A stretch of 64,000 nt of DNA from Trinickia symbiotica (GTDB taxonomy: Bacteria; Pseudomonadota; Gammaproteobacteria; Burkholderiales; Burkholderiaceae), in contig NZ_PTIR01000002.1 of assembly GCF_002934455.1 (NCBI RefSeq), forward strand, positions 310,001 through 374,000, in the 5' to 3' direction. Within the stretch, counting starts at the first letter, position 1. Each line of letters starts with the position of its first letter. Made by a program: the position numbers and the translations under genes. Of the stretch, positions 9,032 through 18,480 are shown one piece after another. The notes beneath the pieces are model-generated. The model was not told where the DNA came from. It ran no database searches and saw only the letters and a list, made by a program, of their open reading frames with translations.

Positions 9032-10111
9032 CTACAACGGTTGCTGCGTCGACTCGCGCCAGAGCACGACGAGCACCGTCATCAGTGCGGGGCCGATGAA
9101 AAGACCGACGAGGCCGAATGTCTCGGCGCCGCCGAGGATGCCGAACAAGACGAGAAGAAACGGCAATCGTGTAGTACTGCCAATCAATATTGGGCGGACG
9201 AAATGCTCGGCGATGAACACGACGATGGAACCCGTGGCGAGGACGGCGATGGCGCCGACCGTCGAGCCGTGTCCAAAGAGCCAAAGTGCGGCGCAGCAAA
9301 ACACGACGGGCGCGCAAAACGGCAACATCGCCGCGATGGCCGTCAGAAGACCGATAGCTCCTGCGTGCGGCAGCCCCGTCAAGGCATAGGAGATGCCGAT
9401 CAGCAGGCCTTCGCCGAGGCCGACGACGACGAGCCCCGTTACCGTTCCTCGCACGGCTTCGGCCATTCCCCTCGCCAGTTGCGCCCCCTCCACGCCGAAG
9501 AAGCGTCGCACGACTTTCAGCGATTGATCGGCGAGGCGGGGACCGGTCTGCAGCAGCACGAAGAGCGTCAACAGCATGAAGCCGAAATGCACGATGCCGC
9601 GGACGGCGAGTGCGCCGAAATGCCGGCCCACCGTGGCCACGGTGTCGCCGTGCAGCTGCTTCATGGCCGGCGATTGTTCGAACGGGCGCGCGAGGTTGGC
9701 CTGCCACCAGTCGGCAATTTGCTTGCCGAACGGCAGTTGCTCGACGAAGTGAGGCAACGGGATGCCGTTCGCCTCGGTGTTCTTGATCCAGGCCATGAGG
9801 TCGTGCGCCTCGAGTGCCGTCTGCGCGAAGACGAGAACGAACGGCAGCGCGACGAAAAAACCGACCGCGATCGTCACGCCGAGCGCGAGCGCCGTCGCGC
9901 CGCCCTGCCGGTGACGCGGGCTCGCCAATTTGAGGAGCAGCGGCCACAGCGCGATGGTGATGACGCCTGCCCAGACCATCGGCGCGATGAATTCACGCAG
10001 CACCCACGCCGCCAGTACGATCAACGCCACGTTCAGCGCCGTCCAGGCAACACGCTGCGCTTTTCTCTTGGTGTCTTCTTGGGGAGGTTCGACGGAAGGA
10101 TGGGATGGCAT
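9032..10111 (-). CDS. AI-2E family transporter / permease (PerM/YdiK type)
   Basis: A 359-residue inner-membrane protein with about seven to eight hydrophobic segments: two at the N-terminus (ALNVALIVLAAWVLREFIAP and WAGVITIALWPLLL), a soluble middle, then several helices towards the C-terminus including the conserved FIGPALMTVLVVLWRE end. Members are often annotated as autoinducer-2 or ion antiporters, but the substrate is rarely known. The start at 10111 (MPSHPS) matches the usual short cytoplasmic N-terminus. Divergent from the S10 peptidase gene. Confidence 0.88.
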   Translation of the reverse strand: MPSHPSVEPPQEDTKRKAQRVAWTALNVALIVLAAWVLREFIAPMVWAGVITIALWPLLLKLASPRHRQGGATALALGVTIAVGFFVALPFVLVFAQTALEAHDLMAWIKNTEANGIPLPHFVEQLPFGKQIADWWQANLARPFEQSPAMKQLHGDTVATVGRHFGALAVRGIVHFGFMLLTLFVLLQTGPRLADQSLKVVRRFFGVEGAQLARGMAEAVRGTVTGLVVVGLGEGLLIGISYALTGLPHAGAIGLLTAIAAMLPFCAPVVFCCAALWLFGHGSTVGAIAVLATGSIVVFIAEHFVRPILIGSTTRLPFLLVLFGILGGAETFGLVGLFIGPALMTVLVVLWRESTQQPL

Positions 10112-10278
10112 CGGAAATCGCTCGGTCAGAAAGGCAATCGCAGTGTTCGGTCGCCGACATCTTATCGGATCACCCCACTGACGGCTCGACGCGCCCTGCA
10201 ACGTTGGCGTTGACTTGGTGCGCCGCATTACGAAGAATCGATGCCGTTCTTGGACGACATCGACTCATTGGAGCGCCC

Positions 10279-11973
10279 ATGCGCCTTCGCCTCGCTGACA
10301 TGCTGTGCAATGACCGGGCCACGCGCGCGGCGCGCCCCCTGTCGAGCTTTTTGTGGCCGTCTTTCCTGGCCCTCGTGTTCGCGCTCTCGTGCGTTGCCTC
10401 GTCATCGGCACAGGCTGACGACGCGGACGAGGCCGAAGCGGCCGCCCCGGCATCGGCAGCCGCGCATGCCGCGGCCGCCCCGTCGTCGACGGCATCGGCT
10501 GCATCGGCCGCCTCGGCGGTCACGGCCCAGCCCGCGCCGCGCGAGACATCGAGCGTCACCGAGCACACGATCCGCATCGACGGGCACCGCATCGATTACC
10601 GCGCCACTGCCGGGACGCTGGTCATCGACAACGCCAAAGGCGAGCCCGATGCGAGCATGTTCTACGTCGCCTACACGGCCCACGCGAAAGACACCGCGCG
10701 GCGGCCGGTCACGTTCCTTTTCAATGGCGGCCCCGGCGCGGGCAGCATCTTTCTCCTGATGGGATCGGTCGGCCCGGTGCGCGTGCGCACAAAAACGCCC
10801 GCCCCCACGCCGCCCGCGCCCTATGTCCTTCGCGACAACCCGGAAAGCCTCCTCGACAAGACGGATCTCGTCTTCATCGATGCCGTCGGCACCGGCTTCT
10901 CGAGGCCGCTTGGCCCCGCGACGGCGGCAAAGCGCTTTTACAGCGTGGACGGCGATCTCGATGCGTTCTCGCGCTTCATCGAGCGTTATCTCTCCGTCAA
11001 CGATCGCTGGAACTCCCCGAAGTACCTGATCGGCGAATCGTATGGCACGGCGCGCGCGGCCATGCTTGCGTACCGACTGGGCCAGCAGAATATCGCGCTC
11101 AACGGCGTGGTGCTGTTATCGTCGGTGTTGAACGCGAACAGCCGGATGCCCGGCTACGATCTCATGAGCATCCGCTACCTACCCTCGTTCGCGGCCGTCG
11201 CGTGGTACCACGACAAGCTTCCGAGCCCCAAGCCGTCCGATCTGCCGGCATTTCTCGATGAGGTGCGGGCGTTCGCGATCGGGCCTTACGCCGCCGCCCT
11301 TGCGAAGGGCGACGCGCTGCCCGACGGCGAGCGCGATGCGATCGCGGCGCAGGTGGCCCGCTATACGGGGCTCGACGTGCGTTACGTGATCGCTTCGCAC
11401 CTGCGCATCCGGCCTTCGCGATTTCGCAAGCAACTGCTGCGCGGCGAACCGCGCGGCGTGGGGCGCTACGACGCGCGCGTCATCGGCATTGAATCGGACG
11501 ACGTCTCGGAGACTCCCGATTTCGATGCTTCGGAGAAGTACATCGTGAGCGCGTTCGACGCGGCGTTTCACGACCACCTCGCGCGCGATTTGCACTACGT
11601 CGCGCCGACGCCCTATCGGGTCTTCAGCGACACCGTGCTCGAAGCATGGCAATGGAAGCATCGCCAATCGTGGGGCGAGACGCTCGAGTTGCCCTACGCG
11701 GCCGGCGATCTCGCCGAAGCCATGCGACAAAACCCGAGCCTTCGCGTGCTGTCGTGCAACGGCTACTACGATCTCGCGACACCGTTCTTCGGCACCGAAT
11801 ATGACCTCGCGCATATGGGACTGGAGCCATCGCTGCGCGCACATATCGAGGTCAAGCACTACGCGAGCGGTCACATGGTCTATCTCGACGACGACGCTTT
11901 GCAAGCCTGGAAGCGCGACCTCGCGAATTTCTACGATGCCGGCGCGAATTCGAGCCAAGCATCGGCCAAATGA
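10279..11973 (+). CDS. Secreted S10-family serine carboxypeptidase
   Basis: A 564-residue exported peptidase. A signal-like hydrophobic segment (SFLALVFALSCVASSSAQA, about residues 28-46) is followed by a low-complexity Ala/Ser linker up to residue 86. The S10 fold is marked by FLFNGGPGAGS (146-156), the nucleophile in IGESYGTA (S254), the aspartate in CNGYYDLATPF and the histidine in YASGHMVYLD, so the Ser-Asp-His triad is complete. S10 enzymes remove C-terminal residues at acid pH. It is followed 250 bases later by an S53 acid endopeptidase, suggesting a paired extracellular proteolysis function. Confidence 0.9.
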   Translation: MRLRLADMLCNDRATRAARPLSSFLWPSFLALVFALSCVASSSAQADDADEAEAAAPASAAAHAAAAPSSTASAASAASAVTAQPAPRETSSVTEHTIRIDGHRIDYRATAGTLVIDNAKGEPDASMFYVAYTAHAKDTARRPVTFLFNGGPGAGSIFLLMGSVGPVRVRTKTPAPTPPAPYVLRDNPESLLDKTDLVFIDAVGTGFSRPLGPATAAKRFYSVDGDLDAFSRFIERYLSVNDRWNSPKYLIGESYGTARAAMLAYRLGQQNIALNGVVLLSSVLNANSRMPGYDLMSIRYLPSFAAVAWYHDKLPSPKPSDLPAFLDEVRAFAIGPYAAALAKGDALPDGERDAIAAQVARYTGLDVRYVIASHLRIRPSRFRKQLLRGEPRGVGRYDARVIGIESDDVSETPDFDASEKYIVSAFDAAFHDHLARDLHYVAPTPYRVFSDTVLEAWQWKHRQSWGETLELPYAAGDLAEAMRQNPSLRVLSCNGYYDLATPFFGTEYDLAHMGLEPSLRAHIEVKHYASGHMVYLDDDALQAWKRDLANFYDAGANSSQASAK

Positions 11974-12223
11974 TGCTCGCTTGAATCGCGCGCGCCGGAC
12001 ACGCTGTACAGACAGCCACTTTCCCCCGCAGATCGAATAGCTACCCGAAGCCATTCTTGTCCTCTAGGTTGAAAGCGCTCAGCGATCGATCGCGAGCACT
12101 TGCCCACTCCCCCACGGCGACAATGGCTCGAGACGGGAACCATGCTCAATCCGTTGACGGACCGCGATGCTCGCGGTCGACCGCTACGGCGTCTCCTCCG
12201 GCGTTGCAAACCAAGGAGGTCAA

Positions 12224-13996
12224 ATGGATTCGACTGCGAAGCCGAAACAATCGATGTCCAAATGGCGCGATCGCGCCGCAATGGCGCTGCCGCTCTTTCT
12301 CGCCACCGTTTCCGTGCACGCGGCCGGCGCCTCCACGAACTGGGTCGACACCGCGACCAAAGGGTTCCTGACGCCCGCTCAGCTACGGACTTTCAGCGCC
12401 CCCACGCAAACGGAAACGACTGCGGGCGAGCCAATCCGCGTCGTCGTCAGCATGAAGGCTCGCGATTTCGGCAAGTTGCGCGATCTTGCCGACGCCGTCA
12501 CACGTCGAGCGAACCCGGGCTACCGCCATTTCCTGACGCCGCAAACCTTTCTCGAGCGATACGCGCCGACGCCGCGGCAGGTCGAACGCGTGGTCGCCTA
12601 CCTGCGCGAGAACGGCTTCCTCAATATCACGGTCTCTCGCAACCGCATGTTGATTTCGGCGGACGGCACCTCCGGCACCGTCAAGCGCGCGTTCCATACG
12701 CCGATCGTCCACTTCATGAAAGATGGGCGGCTCGTGCACGCGAACTCGAGGACCGCGCAGGTGCCCGAGGGCCTCGCCGACTCCGTGCTCGCGGTGCTCG
12801 GGCTGCAAAACGTGACGCGCGCGCACACGATGGCGGTCCGCGGGCCGCGCACGCAGGCGGTTACACGCGCCGCCGCCGGCACGGCGAAAGGCCACGCTCC
12901 GATGGAGTTCTCCGCGATCTATCAAGCTGACAGCCTGCCGAGTGCATCGAATACGACCGTCGGCGTCGTCACGATCGGCGGCGCGAGCCAGGCGACCAGC
13001 GACCTCGCGCAATTCACGAGCGCGAATAACCTCTCGCCCATCAACGTCTCGACCGTGAATACCGGCGCGTCGAACGGCAACTATGACGACGATCCGTCCG
13101 GGCAAGTCGAGTGGGATCTCGATAGCCAGGACATCGTGGGCGCGGCGGGCGGCGCGGTGCGGCAATTGATCTTTTACGCGGCGGACCTGAACGCGCCGGG
13201 CAACACGGGGCTGACGCAGGCATTCAACGAGGCCGTCACCGACGGTGTGGCCAAGGTCATCAACGTCTCGCTCGGCTGGTGCGAGGCCGATGCGTACACC
13301 GATGGCACCATGGCCGCCGAGGATCAAATCTTCACGGCAGCCGTGGCGCAAGGGCAAACGTTCTCGGTCTCCTCGGGCGACGAAGGCGCCTACGAGTGCA
13401 ACAACCGCGGCTTTCCGGACGGCGGCACCTATTCGCTATCGTGGCCCGCTTCGTCGCCGAACGTGATTTCAGTGGGCGGCACGACGCTTTACACACGGGC
13501 CGACGGCTCGTTCGCCAACGAGACTGTCTGGAACGAAGGCCCCGACGGCGATGGGAAGCTCTGGGCATCGACGGGCGGGTTCAGTGCGATTGAGCCGACG
13601 CCCGTCTGGCAGCGCGCGCTGAACGTGAGCCCGAGGCCCGCGGGCCGGGCCGTGCCCGACATCTCGTTCGATGCCGCGCAAAGCACGGGCGCGCTCATCT
13701 ACACGTCGAACGGCATCGAGCAAGTCGGGGGCACGAGCCTTTCGTCGCCGCTCTTCGTGGGATTCTGGGCGCGCCTCGAATCCGCTTATTCGAACTCGCT
13801 CGGCTTCCCGGCATCGAGCCTCTACAGCGCGGTGGCCGCCACGCCGTCGCTCGCGTTCGACGTGACCTCGGGCAATAACGGTTATGGCGGGTACGGCTAC
13901 AAGGCGGGACCGCGCTGGGACTACCCCACCGGCTGGGGCAGCCTGCGGATGAAGGATCTCGCCGCCTACGTCGAGCGCAATCCGTTCGCCCGCTGA
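12224..13996 (+). CDS. Secreted S53 peptidase (pro-kumamolisin / sedolisin)
   Basis: A 590-residue acid serine-carboxyl peptidase. Signal peptide in residues 1-35 (ALPLFLATVSVHAAGA), an activation prodomain (about 40-200, with YRHFLTPQTFLERYAPT), then the catalytic domain. The Glu/Asp pair lies in QVEWDLDSQDI (E296, D300), the nucleophile in GGTSLSSPLF (about S505), and the calcium-site region is FDVTSGNNGYGGYGYKAG near the C-terminus. The ATG at 12224 follows a strong AAGGAGGT site. Acts outside the cell or in the periplasm on proteins at low pH. Confidence 0.92.
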   Translation: MDSTAKPKQSMSKWRDRAAMALPLFLATVSVHAAGASTNWVDTATKGFLTPAQLRTFSAPTQTETTAGEPIRVVVSMKARDFGKLRDLADAVTRRANPGYRHFLTPQTFLERYAPTPRQVERVVAYLRENGFLNITVSRNRMLISADGTSGTVKRAFHTPIVHFMKDGRLVHANSRTAQVPEGLADSVLAVLGLQNVTRAHTMAVRGPRTQAVTRAAAGTAKGHAPMEFSAIYQADSLPSASNTTVGVVTIGGASQATSDLAQFTSANNLSPINVSTVNTGASNGNYDDDPSGQVEWDLDSQDIVGAAGGAVRQLIFYAADLNAPGNTGLTQAFNEAVTDGVAKVINVSLGWCEADAYTDGTMAAEDQIFTAAVAQGQTFSVSSGDEGAYECNNRGFPDGGTYSLSWPASSPNVISVGGTTLYTRADGSFANETVWNEGPDGDGKLWASTGGFSAIEPTPVWQRALNVSPRPAGRAVPDISFDAAQSTGALIYTSNGIEQVGGTSLSSPLFVGFWARLESAYSNSLGFPASSLYSAVAATPSLAFDVTSGNNGYGGYGYKAGPRWDYPTGWGSLRMKDLAAYVERNPFAR

Positions 13997-14186
13997 CCGG
14001 CAGGCCACGAATTGCAAGTGTCGAGTTCTAGCCGCGGGCTGCGAGGAGACCACGAGAACGAAACTGCAACACTATCCGTTGCACACGCAACAAACTGTAC
14101 AGAAACGTCCCATCGGCGGAAAAGTCGGCGCATAATTCGAGCTTTGCGTTCGTGCCCTGCACGCGTGGCCGCAGCGCCGCTTGTCC

Positions 14187-15581
14187 ATGCCGGTTGCCAT
14201 CGCCTTAATCTCTCCGCTCATCGTCGCCTGCGCGCTTTTCATGGAAAGCGCCGACGCAAACATCATCGTCACCGCGCTTCCCTCGATGGCGCGCGATTTC
14301 GGCAGCGATCCCGTCTCCTTGAAGATCGCGATCATCAGCTATGTGGTGAGTCTCGGCGTTTTCATTCCAATTTGCGGCTGGCTCGCCGATCGTTTCGGCT
14401 CGCGCACGGTCTTTCGCACGGCCATCGGCATTTTCATCGCGGGCTCGCTGATGTGCGCGGCCTCGCGCTCGATGCACTTCTTCACGCTCGCGCGCTTTCT
14501 GCAAGGCATCGGCGGCGCGATGATGGTGCCGGTCGGGCGCATCATCATTTTCCGCTCGGTGCCGAAGAGCGAATTCGTGCGCGCGATGAACTACCTGAGC
14601 ATGCCCGCGATGTTCGCGCCGGCCGCGGCGCCGCTGCTCGGCGGGTTCCTCACCACCTATCTTCACTGGCGACTGATCTTCTTCATCAACGTGCCGATAG
14701 GCCTGCTCGGCATCTACCTGACGAACCGCTACATCGCCAATACGCACGAGCCGCACCCCGGTCCGCTCGACTGGACCGGCTTCGTCCTTTCCGCGCTCGG
14801 CGCCTCGCTCGCGCTGCTCGGGCTGTCGCTAATCGGCACCGACATCGTCGCCGATCGGACCGCCTACGAAATGTGCCTCGTGGGCGCGTTCCTCCTTGCG
14901 CTTTACGTGCTCTATGCGCAGCGTGCCGAACGGCCCGTGCTCGAGCTACGTTTCCTCAGGATTCCTACTTATCGCGCAAGCGTGCTCGGCGGATCGATGT
15001 TTCGCATCGGGCTCGGCGCGGTGCCTTTCCTGCTGCCGCTCGCGTTGCAGGAAGGACTCGGCATGACAGCGTTCGGATCGGGCCTCATTACCTGCGCGTC
15101 TGCCTTCGGCAGCATGTTCATGCGCTCGCTCACGTCGCTTACGCTGCGCAGATTCGGCTTTCGCACGGTGCTCATCTACAACGCGGCGTTTTCGGGCGTC
15201 GCGATCGCCGCCTACGGCACGTTCTTTCCCGGCACGTCGCTTTGGTATATCTGGCTCGTCGTGTTACTGGGAGGCTTCTTCCCCGCCTTGCAGTTCACGA
15301 GCCTCAATTCGATGATCTATGCCGATATCGCGAGCCGCGATGTCGGCCGCGCGACGAGCCTCGGCAGCGTCGTCCAGCAGATGTCGCTCGGCCTCGGCGT
15401 CGTGGTGGGCGGCATCGTGCTGCAAATCGCCCGGGCAGTGCACGGTCACGCGCACGTGACGTGGTCCGACTTCTGGCCGGCGTTTCTCGTCGTCGGCCTT
15501 TTCTCGTTCGGCTCAATTCCGATTTCGCGCCGCCTCTCGCCCGACGCGGGCGATGAAATCGCGCGCGGCTCGCGAGGATAG
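14187..15581 (+). CDS. MFS drug/solute exporter, DHA2 (EmrB/QacA) type
   Basis: A 464-residue membrane protein with the 14-helix layout of the DHA2 family. Motif A is GWLADRFGSRTVF at residues 61-73 and the helix-1 acidic motif is MESADANIIVTALPSMA, typical of EmrB-like exporters. I start at ATG 14187; a TTG two codons upstream is possible. No accessory EmrA gene is adjacent. Substrate unknown. Confidence 0.88.
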   Translation: MPVAIALISPLIVACALFMESADANIIVTALPSMARDFGSDPVSLKIAIISYVVSLGVFIPICGWLADRFGSRTVFRTAIGIFIAGSLMCAASRSMHFFTLARFLQGIGGAMMVPVGRIIIFRSVPKSEFVRAMNYLSMPAMFAPAAAPLLGGFLTTYLHWRLIFFINVPIGLLGIYLTNRYIANTHEPHPGPLDWTGFVLSALGASLALLGLSLIGTDIVADRTAYEMCLVGAFLLALYVLYAQRAERPVLELRFLRIPTYRASVLGGSMFRIGLGAVPFLLPLALQEGLGMTAFGSGLITCASAFGSMFMRSLTSLTLRRFGFRTVLIYNAAFSGVAIAAYGTFFPGTSLWYIWLVVLLGGFFPALQFTSLNSMIYADIASRDVGRATSLGSVVQQMSLGLGVVVGGIVLQIARAVHGHAHVTWSDFWPAFLVVGLFSFGSIPISRRLSPDAGDEIARGSRG

Positions 15582-15890
15582 CCGCGCTCGCCCGGTGTCA
15601 CGCGCGGTCGCTCTCTCCCTTCCTGCTTAGCGCCGATGGCGCCCGCCCAAGAACGGCAACGCGTGTGCGCTGGCGGAAACGGCAAGATGAAGAGCACGGT
15701 GTATGCGATTTGGTCGCTCGCCTTGCACGCTCTATTATTCAGGCACCTGCGTTCTTTCATATCGCTTTCTTTGTTATGAAGAATGGCTCAATGAAGTACT
15801 AACCGCCACAATCAGAACATCAAGCCTTAGGCTTCATCGTTCCGTCGTGGCTTCGTCAGTGTGCGGTAGCCATCGAGGAGGACAGACGCC
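15582..15890. other. Intergenic region upstream of the DUF1059 gene
   Basis: About 300 bases. The right half is AT-richer than the coding DNA on either side and probably carries the promoter of the small downstream gene, which has a strong GAGGAGG ribosome site at about 15875. No RNA gene or clear hairpin seen. Confidence 0.5.
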
Positions 15891-16103
15891 ATGACCCGCA
15901 AATACATCGATTGCCGGGAGTACCCGAGCGAAATGAACTGCTCGGTCGCGCTATCGGCGGATTCCGACGACGAGCTGATCGAAGCGGCCGTCCAGCATGC
16001 GGTGGCCGTTCACCATCATGCCGACACGCCGGAGTTCCGTTCTCAATTGCGCGCGCTCTTTCACGAAGGCACGCCGCCGGTAGAAGCGCCGCGCGCGGCT
16101 TGA
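15891..16103 (+). CDS. Small DUF1059-like protein
   Basis: A 70-residue soluble protein. It resembles the DUF1059 family: an N-terminal YIDCREYPSEMNCSVALSA segment with two cysteines, then DDELIEAAVQHAVAVHHHAD, a helix ending in a histidine-rich stretch. The role of the family is not established; the Cys/His pattern could bind a metal. Strong ribosome site GAGGAGG and its own upstream region suggest independent expression. Confidence 0.75.
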   Translation: MTRKYIDCREYPSEMNCSVALSADSDDELIEAAVQHAVAVHHHADTPEFRSQLRALFHEGTPPVEAPRAA

Positions 16104-16116
16104 AGCGGTTCGACGT

Positions 16117-17034
16117 TTACGCCGCCCGTTCCGTGGGACTGGTCTGGCTCAAGACGGCGTCGAGCACGATCGAGGCCAGCTGATCGACGGGCGGCGCCGA
16201 CGAGTTCGACGCACGCAAGAGCATGAGCGGAAGCGTCGGCAGTGCCGGCAAACCGTAAGCAATCGCATCGAGCGTGCGCACGCTCGACGGCAACCCGTAC
16301 GATGCGCGTACCGTCACGCCGAGTCCCGCCGCGGCCGCGGCCCAGAGACCCGCGAGGCTCGGACTCGTGACCGCCACGCGCCATGCAACGCCGGCACGAT
16401 CGAGCGCGGCCGTTGCGACATTGCAAACGACACAGGGTCCATCGAACAACACGAGCGGCAGGGGCTCCCCCGCTTCGCGATCCCATCGCAGCGCATCCGA
16501 ACCGATCCAATGAAGGCGCGGCGCCGCCACTTGCATGCTTGCCCCAGCCGCGCGTCGCGCGCGCAGCGATGAGTCCACGTCGTCCCAGGTCAGCGCGAGA
16601 TCGAGCTCGCCCGCGTCGAGGCGCGCGAAGAGGTCGGTGTTGCGCGCGACGCGCGCCTCGATTCGCACTTTAGGATGAGCGCGGGCGAACCGGCCGAGCA
16701 CCCCCGGAAGCAACGACTCGCCGAAATCCTCCTGCAAGCCGAGCCGCACCCAACCTTCGAGATTGACGCCGCGCGCGGCGGAAATCGCCTCGTCGTTGAG
16801 CTCGACGAGCCTGCGCGCGTAGCGGAGCATGACCTCGCCCGCCTCGGTCAGCGCGAGGCCGCGGCCCGACTTGCGAAAGAGCGGCGTACCCGCTTGTTCC
16901 TCCAGCTTGCGTATCTGCGCGCTCACGGCCGAAGTCGACCGACCCACGCGATCCGCCGCCTTCGCGAAGCTGCCGAGATCCATGCCCATCACGAAGCTCC
17001 GCAATGCCGCGATATCAACGTTCGTCTGGCTCAT
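16117..17034 (-). CDS. LysR-family transcriptional regulator
   Basis: A 305-residue LTTR: N-terminal winged helix-turn-helix (residues 6-65, with SFAKAADRVGRSTSAVSAQIRKLEE split around the recognition helix) and a C-terminal effector domain beginning near residue 88. The start is the ATG at 17034 (MSQTNVDI). It is divergent from the MFS gene at 17151 with only 116 bases between, and an inverted repeat sits in that gap, so it very likely controls the exporter and itself. Confidence 0.9.
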   Translation of the reverse strand: MSQTNVDIAALRSFVMGMDLGSFAKAADRVGRSTSAVSAQIRKLEEQAGTPLFRKSGRGLALTEAGEVMLRYARRLVELNDEAISAARGVNLEGWVRLGLQEDFGESLLPGVLGRFARAHPKVRIEARVARNTDLFARLDAGELDLALTWDDVDSSLRARRAAGASMQVAAPRLHWIGSDALRWDREAGEPLPLVLFDGPCVVCNVATAALDRAGVAWRVAVTSPSLAGLWAAAAAGLGVTVRASYGLPSSVRTLDAIAYGLPALPTLPLMLLRASNSSAPPVDQLASIVLDAVLSQTSPTERAA

Positions 17035-17039
17035 GGCGT

Positions 17040-17066
17040 CATCCAATCATCCAGTTTTATTGGATG
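17040..17066. promoter_or_regulatory. Inverted repeat, probable LysR operator
   Basis: Perfect arms CATCCAAT (17040-17047) and ATTGGATG (17059-17066) separated by 11 bases, a spacing usual for LTTR recognition sites. The site is immediately upstream of the LysR start and within the short divergent promoter region, consistent with autoregulation and control of the MFS gene. Confidence 0.5.
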
Positions 17067-17150
17067 GTCAGTTAAAAAATATCTGATTTTCAGCACGATC
17101 ATAGAGTGCGAGACTGCACCCGTCAAACGCCACAGCGCAAGGGGATTTCG

Positions 17151-18422
17151 ATGGAAACGCAATGTCTCGCCAAGGGCGCCGAACGCAGCGCGGAGCCACT
17201 CGGCGCTTCCCATCGCTGGAAAGTGCTCGGGGCTGGCGTTGCCGCGAATGCGAGCTTCTCGGCCGCGGCGGCGGGCATCCCGACGACGGCCGTCTGGATG
17301 CGCTCGGATTATCACCTCGGCAATGCGGAGCTGGGTCTCGTGCTCGGGTCGATGGGGCTCGGTCTCGCTCTTTCTGAGTTGCCCTGGGGCGTGGCGACCG
17401 ATCGGTTCGGCGATCGGCGCGTGCTCGTCACGGGGCTCGTCGGGACCGCGCTCGTGCTGTTCTTCATGATGCTCGCCGTGGTGCCGTCGTCGGGCTCGGC
17501 ACCCACCGCGACGTTTCTCGCCGCAGCCATGTGCGTCGCCGGTTTGCTCGGCGGCAGCGTCAACGGATCGAGCGGGCGCGCGATCATGGGCTGGTTCAAG
17601 GAGAGCGAGCGCGGATTGGCGATGAGTCTCCGGCAGACCGCCGTACCGATGGGTGGCGGGATCGGTGCCTCGTTGCTGCCGTGGCTCGCCTCGAGCAAGG
17701 GCTTCGGTTGCGTCTTTGGCGTGCTGGCTTCGATGTGCCTCGTTTCTGCCGCATTTGCGCTGCGCTGGTTGCATCGCCCGCCGCACGCCGAGCATGCCGA
17801 GCGCCCCGTCGCTCGCGCATCGGGCCCATCGCAGCGCGGACCGCTCACCGATGCCGGCGTCTGGCGCGTGGCGCTCGGCATCGGCATTCTGTGCGTGCCC
17901 CAATTCGCCGTGCTGACCTTCGCCACCGTTTTCCTGCACGACTTCGCTCGCGTAGGCACGGCCGGGATCAGCTTCGCGATGGCGGCGGTGCAGACGGGCG
18001 CCATGGCGATGCGTGTCTGGAGCGGCCGCTACACGGATCGGCGCGGCAACCGGCGCGCCTATCTGCGCGGATCGACGCTCGTCGCGGCGGCATCCTTCGC
18101 GGTGCTGGCATCGGCCGTCATGCTCGGTCGCGGCGTGCCGATCGCCGTCGTCGTGGGGATGGTCGTCCTCGCGGGCATCTGCATTTCCGCGTGGCACGGT
18201 GTAGCGTATGCCGAGCTCGCCACCCTGGCCGGCCCATCGCGCGCCGGCACCGCGCTCGGCATGGGGAACACCGTCGTCTATGCGGGTCTCTTCATGGCGC
18301 CGCTCGCGATCCCGCATCTGCTCGCCGCCAGTTCGTGGGCGGGCGTCTGGTGGGTTGCCGGGCTACTCGCACTCGGCGTCTATCCGCTTTTCCCTCGGCC
18401 CGCAAACTCCGCGAACCGGTAG
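17151..18422 (+). CDS. MFS transporter (CynX/NarK-like)
   Basis: A 423-residue 12-helix transporter. Motif A is GVATDRFGDRRVLVTG after helix 2 (about residues 80-95), and helices run through to the C-terminal GVWWVAGLLALGVYPLF. The start at 17151 has an AAGGGG site 7 bases upstream; the longer frame has no ribosome site. Divergent from a LysR regulator. Substrate not deducible. Confidence 0.88.
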   Translation: METQCLAKGAERSAEPLGASHRWKVLGAGVAANASFSAAAAGIPTTAVWMRSDYHLGNAELGLVLGSMGLGLALSELPWGVATDRFGDRRVLVTGLVGTALVLFFMMLAVVPSSGSAPTATFLAAAMCVAGLLGGSVNGSSGRAIMGWFKESERGLAMSLRQTAVPMGGGIGASLLPWLASSKGFGCVFGVLASMCLVSAAFALRWLHRPPHAEHAERPVARASGPSQRGPLTDAGVWRVALGIGILCVPQFAVLTFATVFLHDFARVGTAGISFAMAAVQTGAMAMRVWSGRYTDRRGNRRAYLRGSTLVAAASFAVLASAVMLGRGVPIAVVVGMVVLAGICISAWHGVAYAELATLAGPSRAGTALGMGNTVVYAGLFMAPLAIPHLLAASSWAGVWWVAGLLALGVYPLFPRPANSANR

Positions 18423-18480
18423 GCGATGAATGCGACGATCCTCGGTTGCCGCGAGGACGTCGACGCATCACGTCATCGTG

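Noticed and set aside
8868-9947. 359-residue minus-strand frame overlapping the permease gene
   Set aside because: Arg/Ala-rich shadow; the AI-2E permease frame has clear membrane helices and family motifs.
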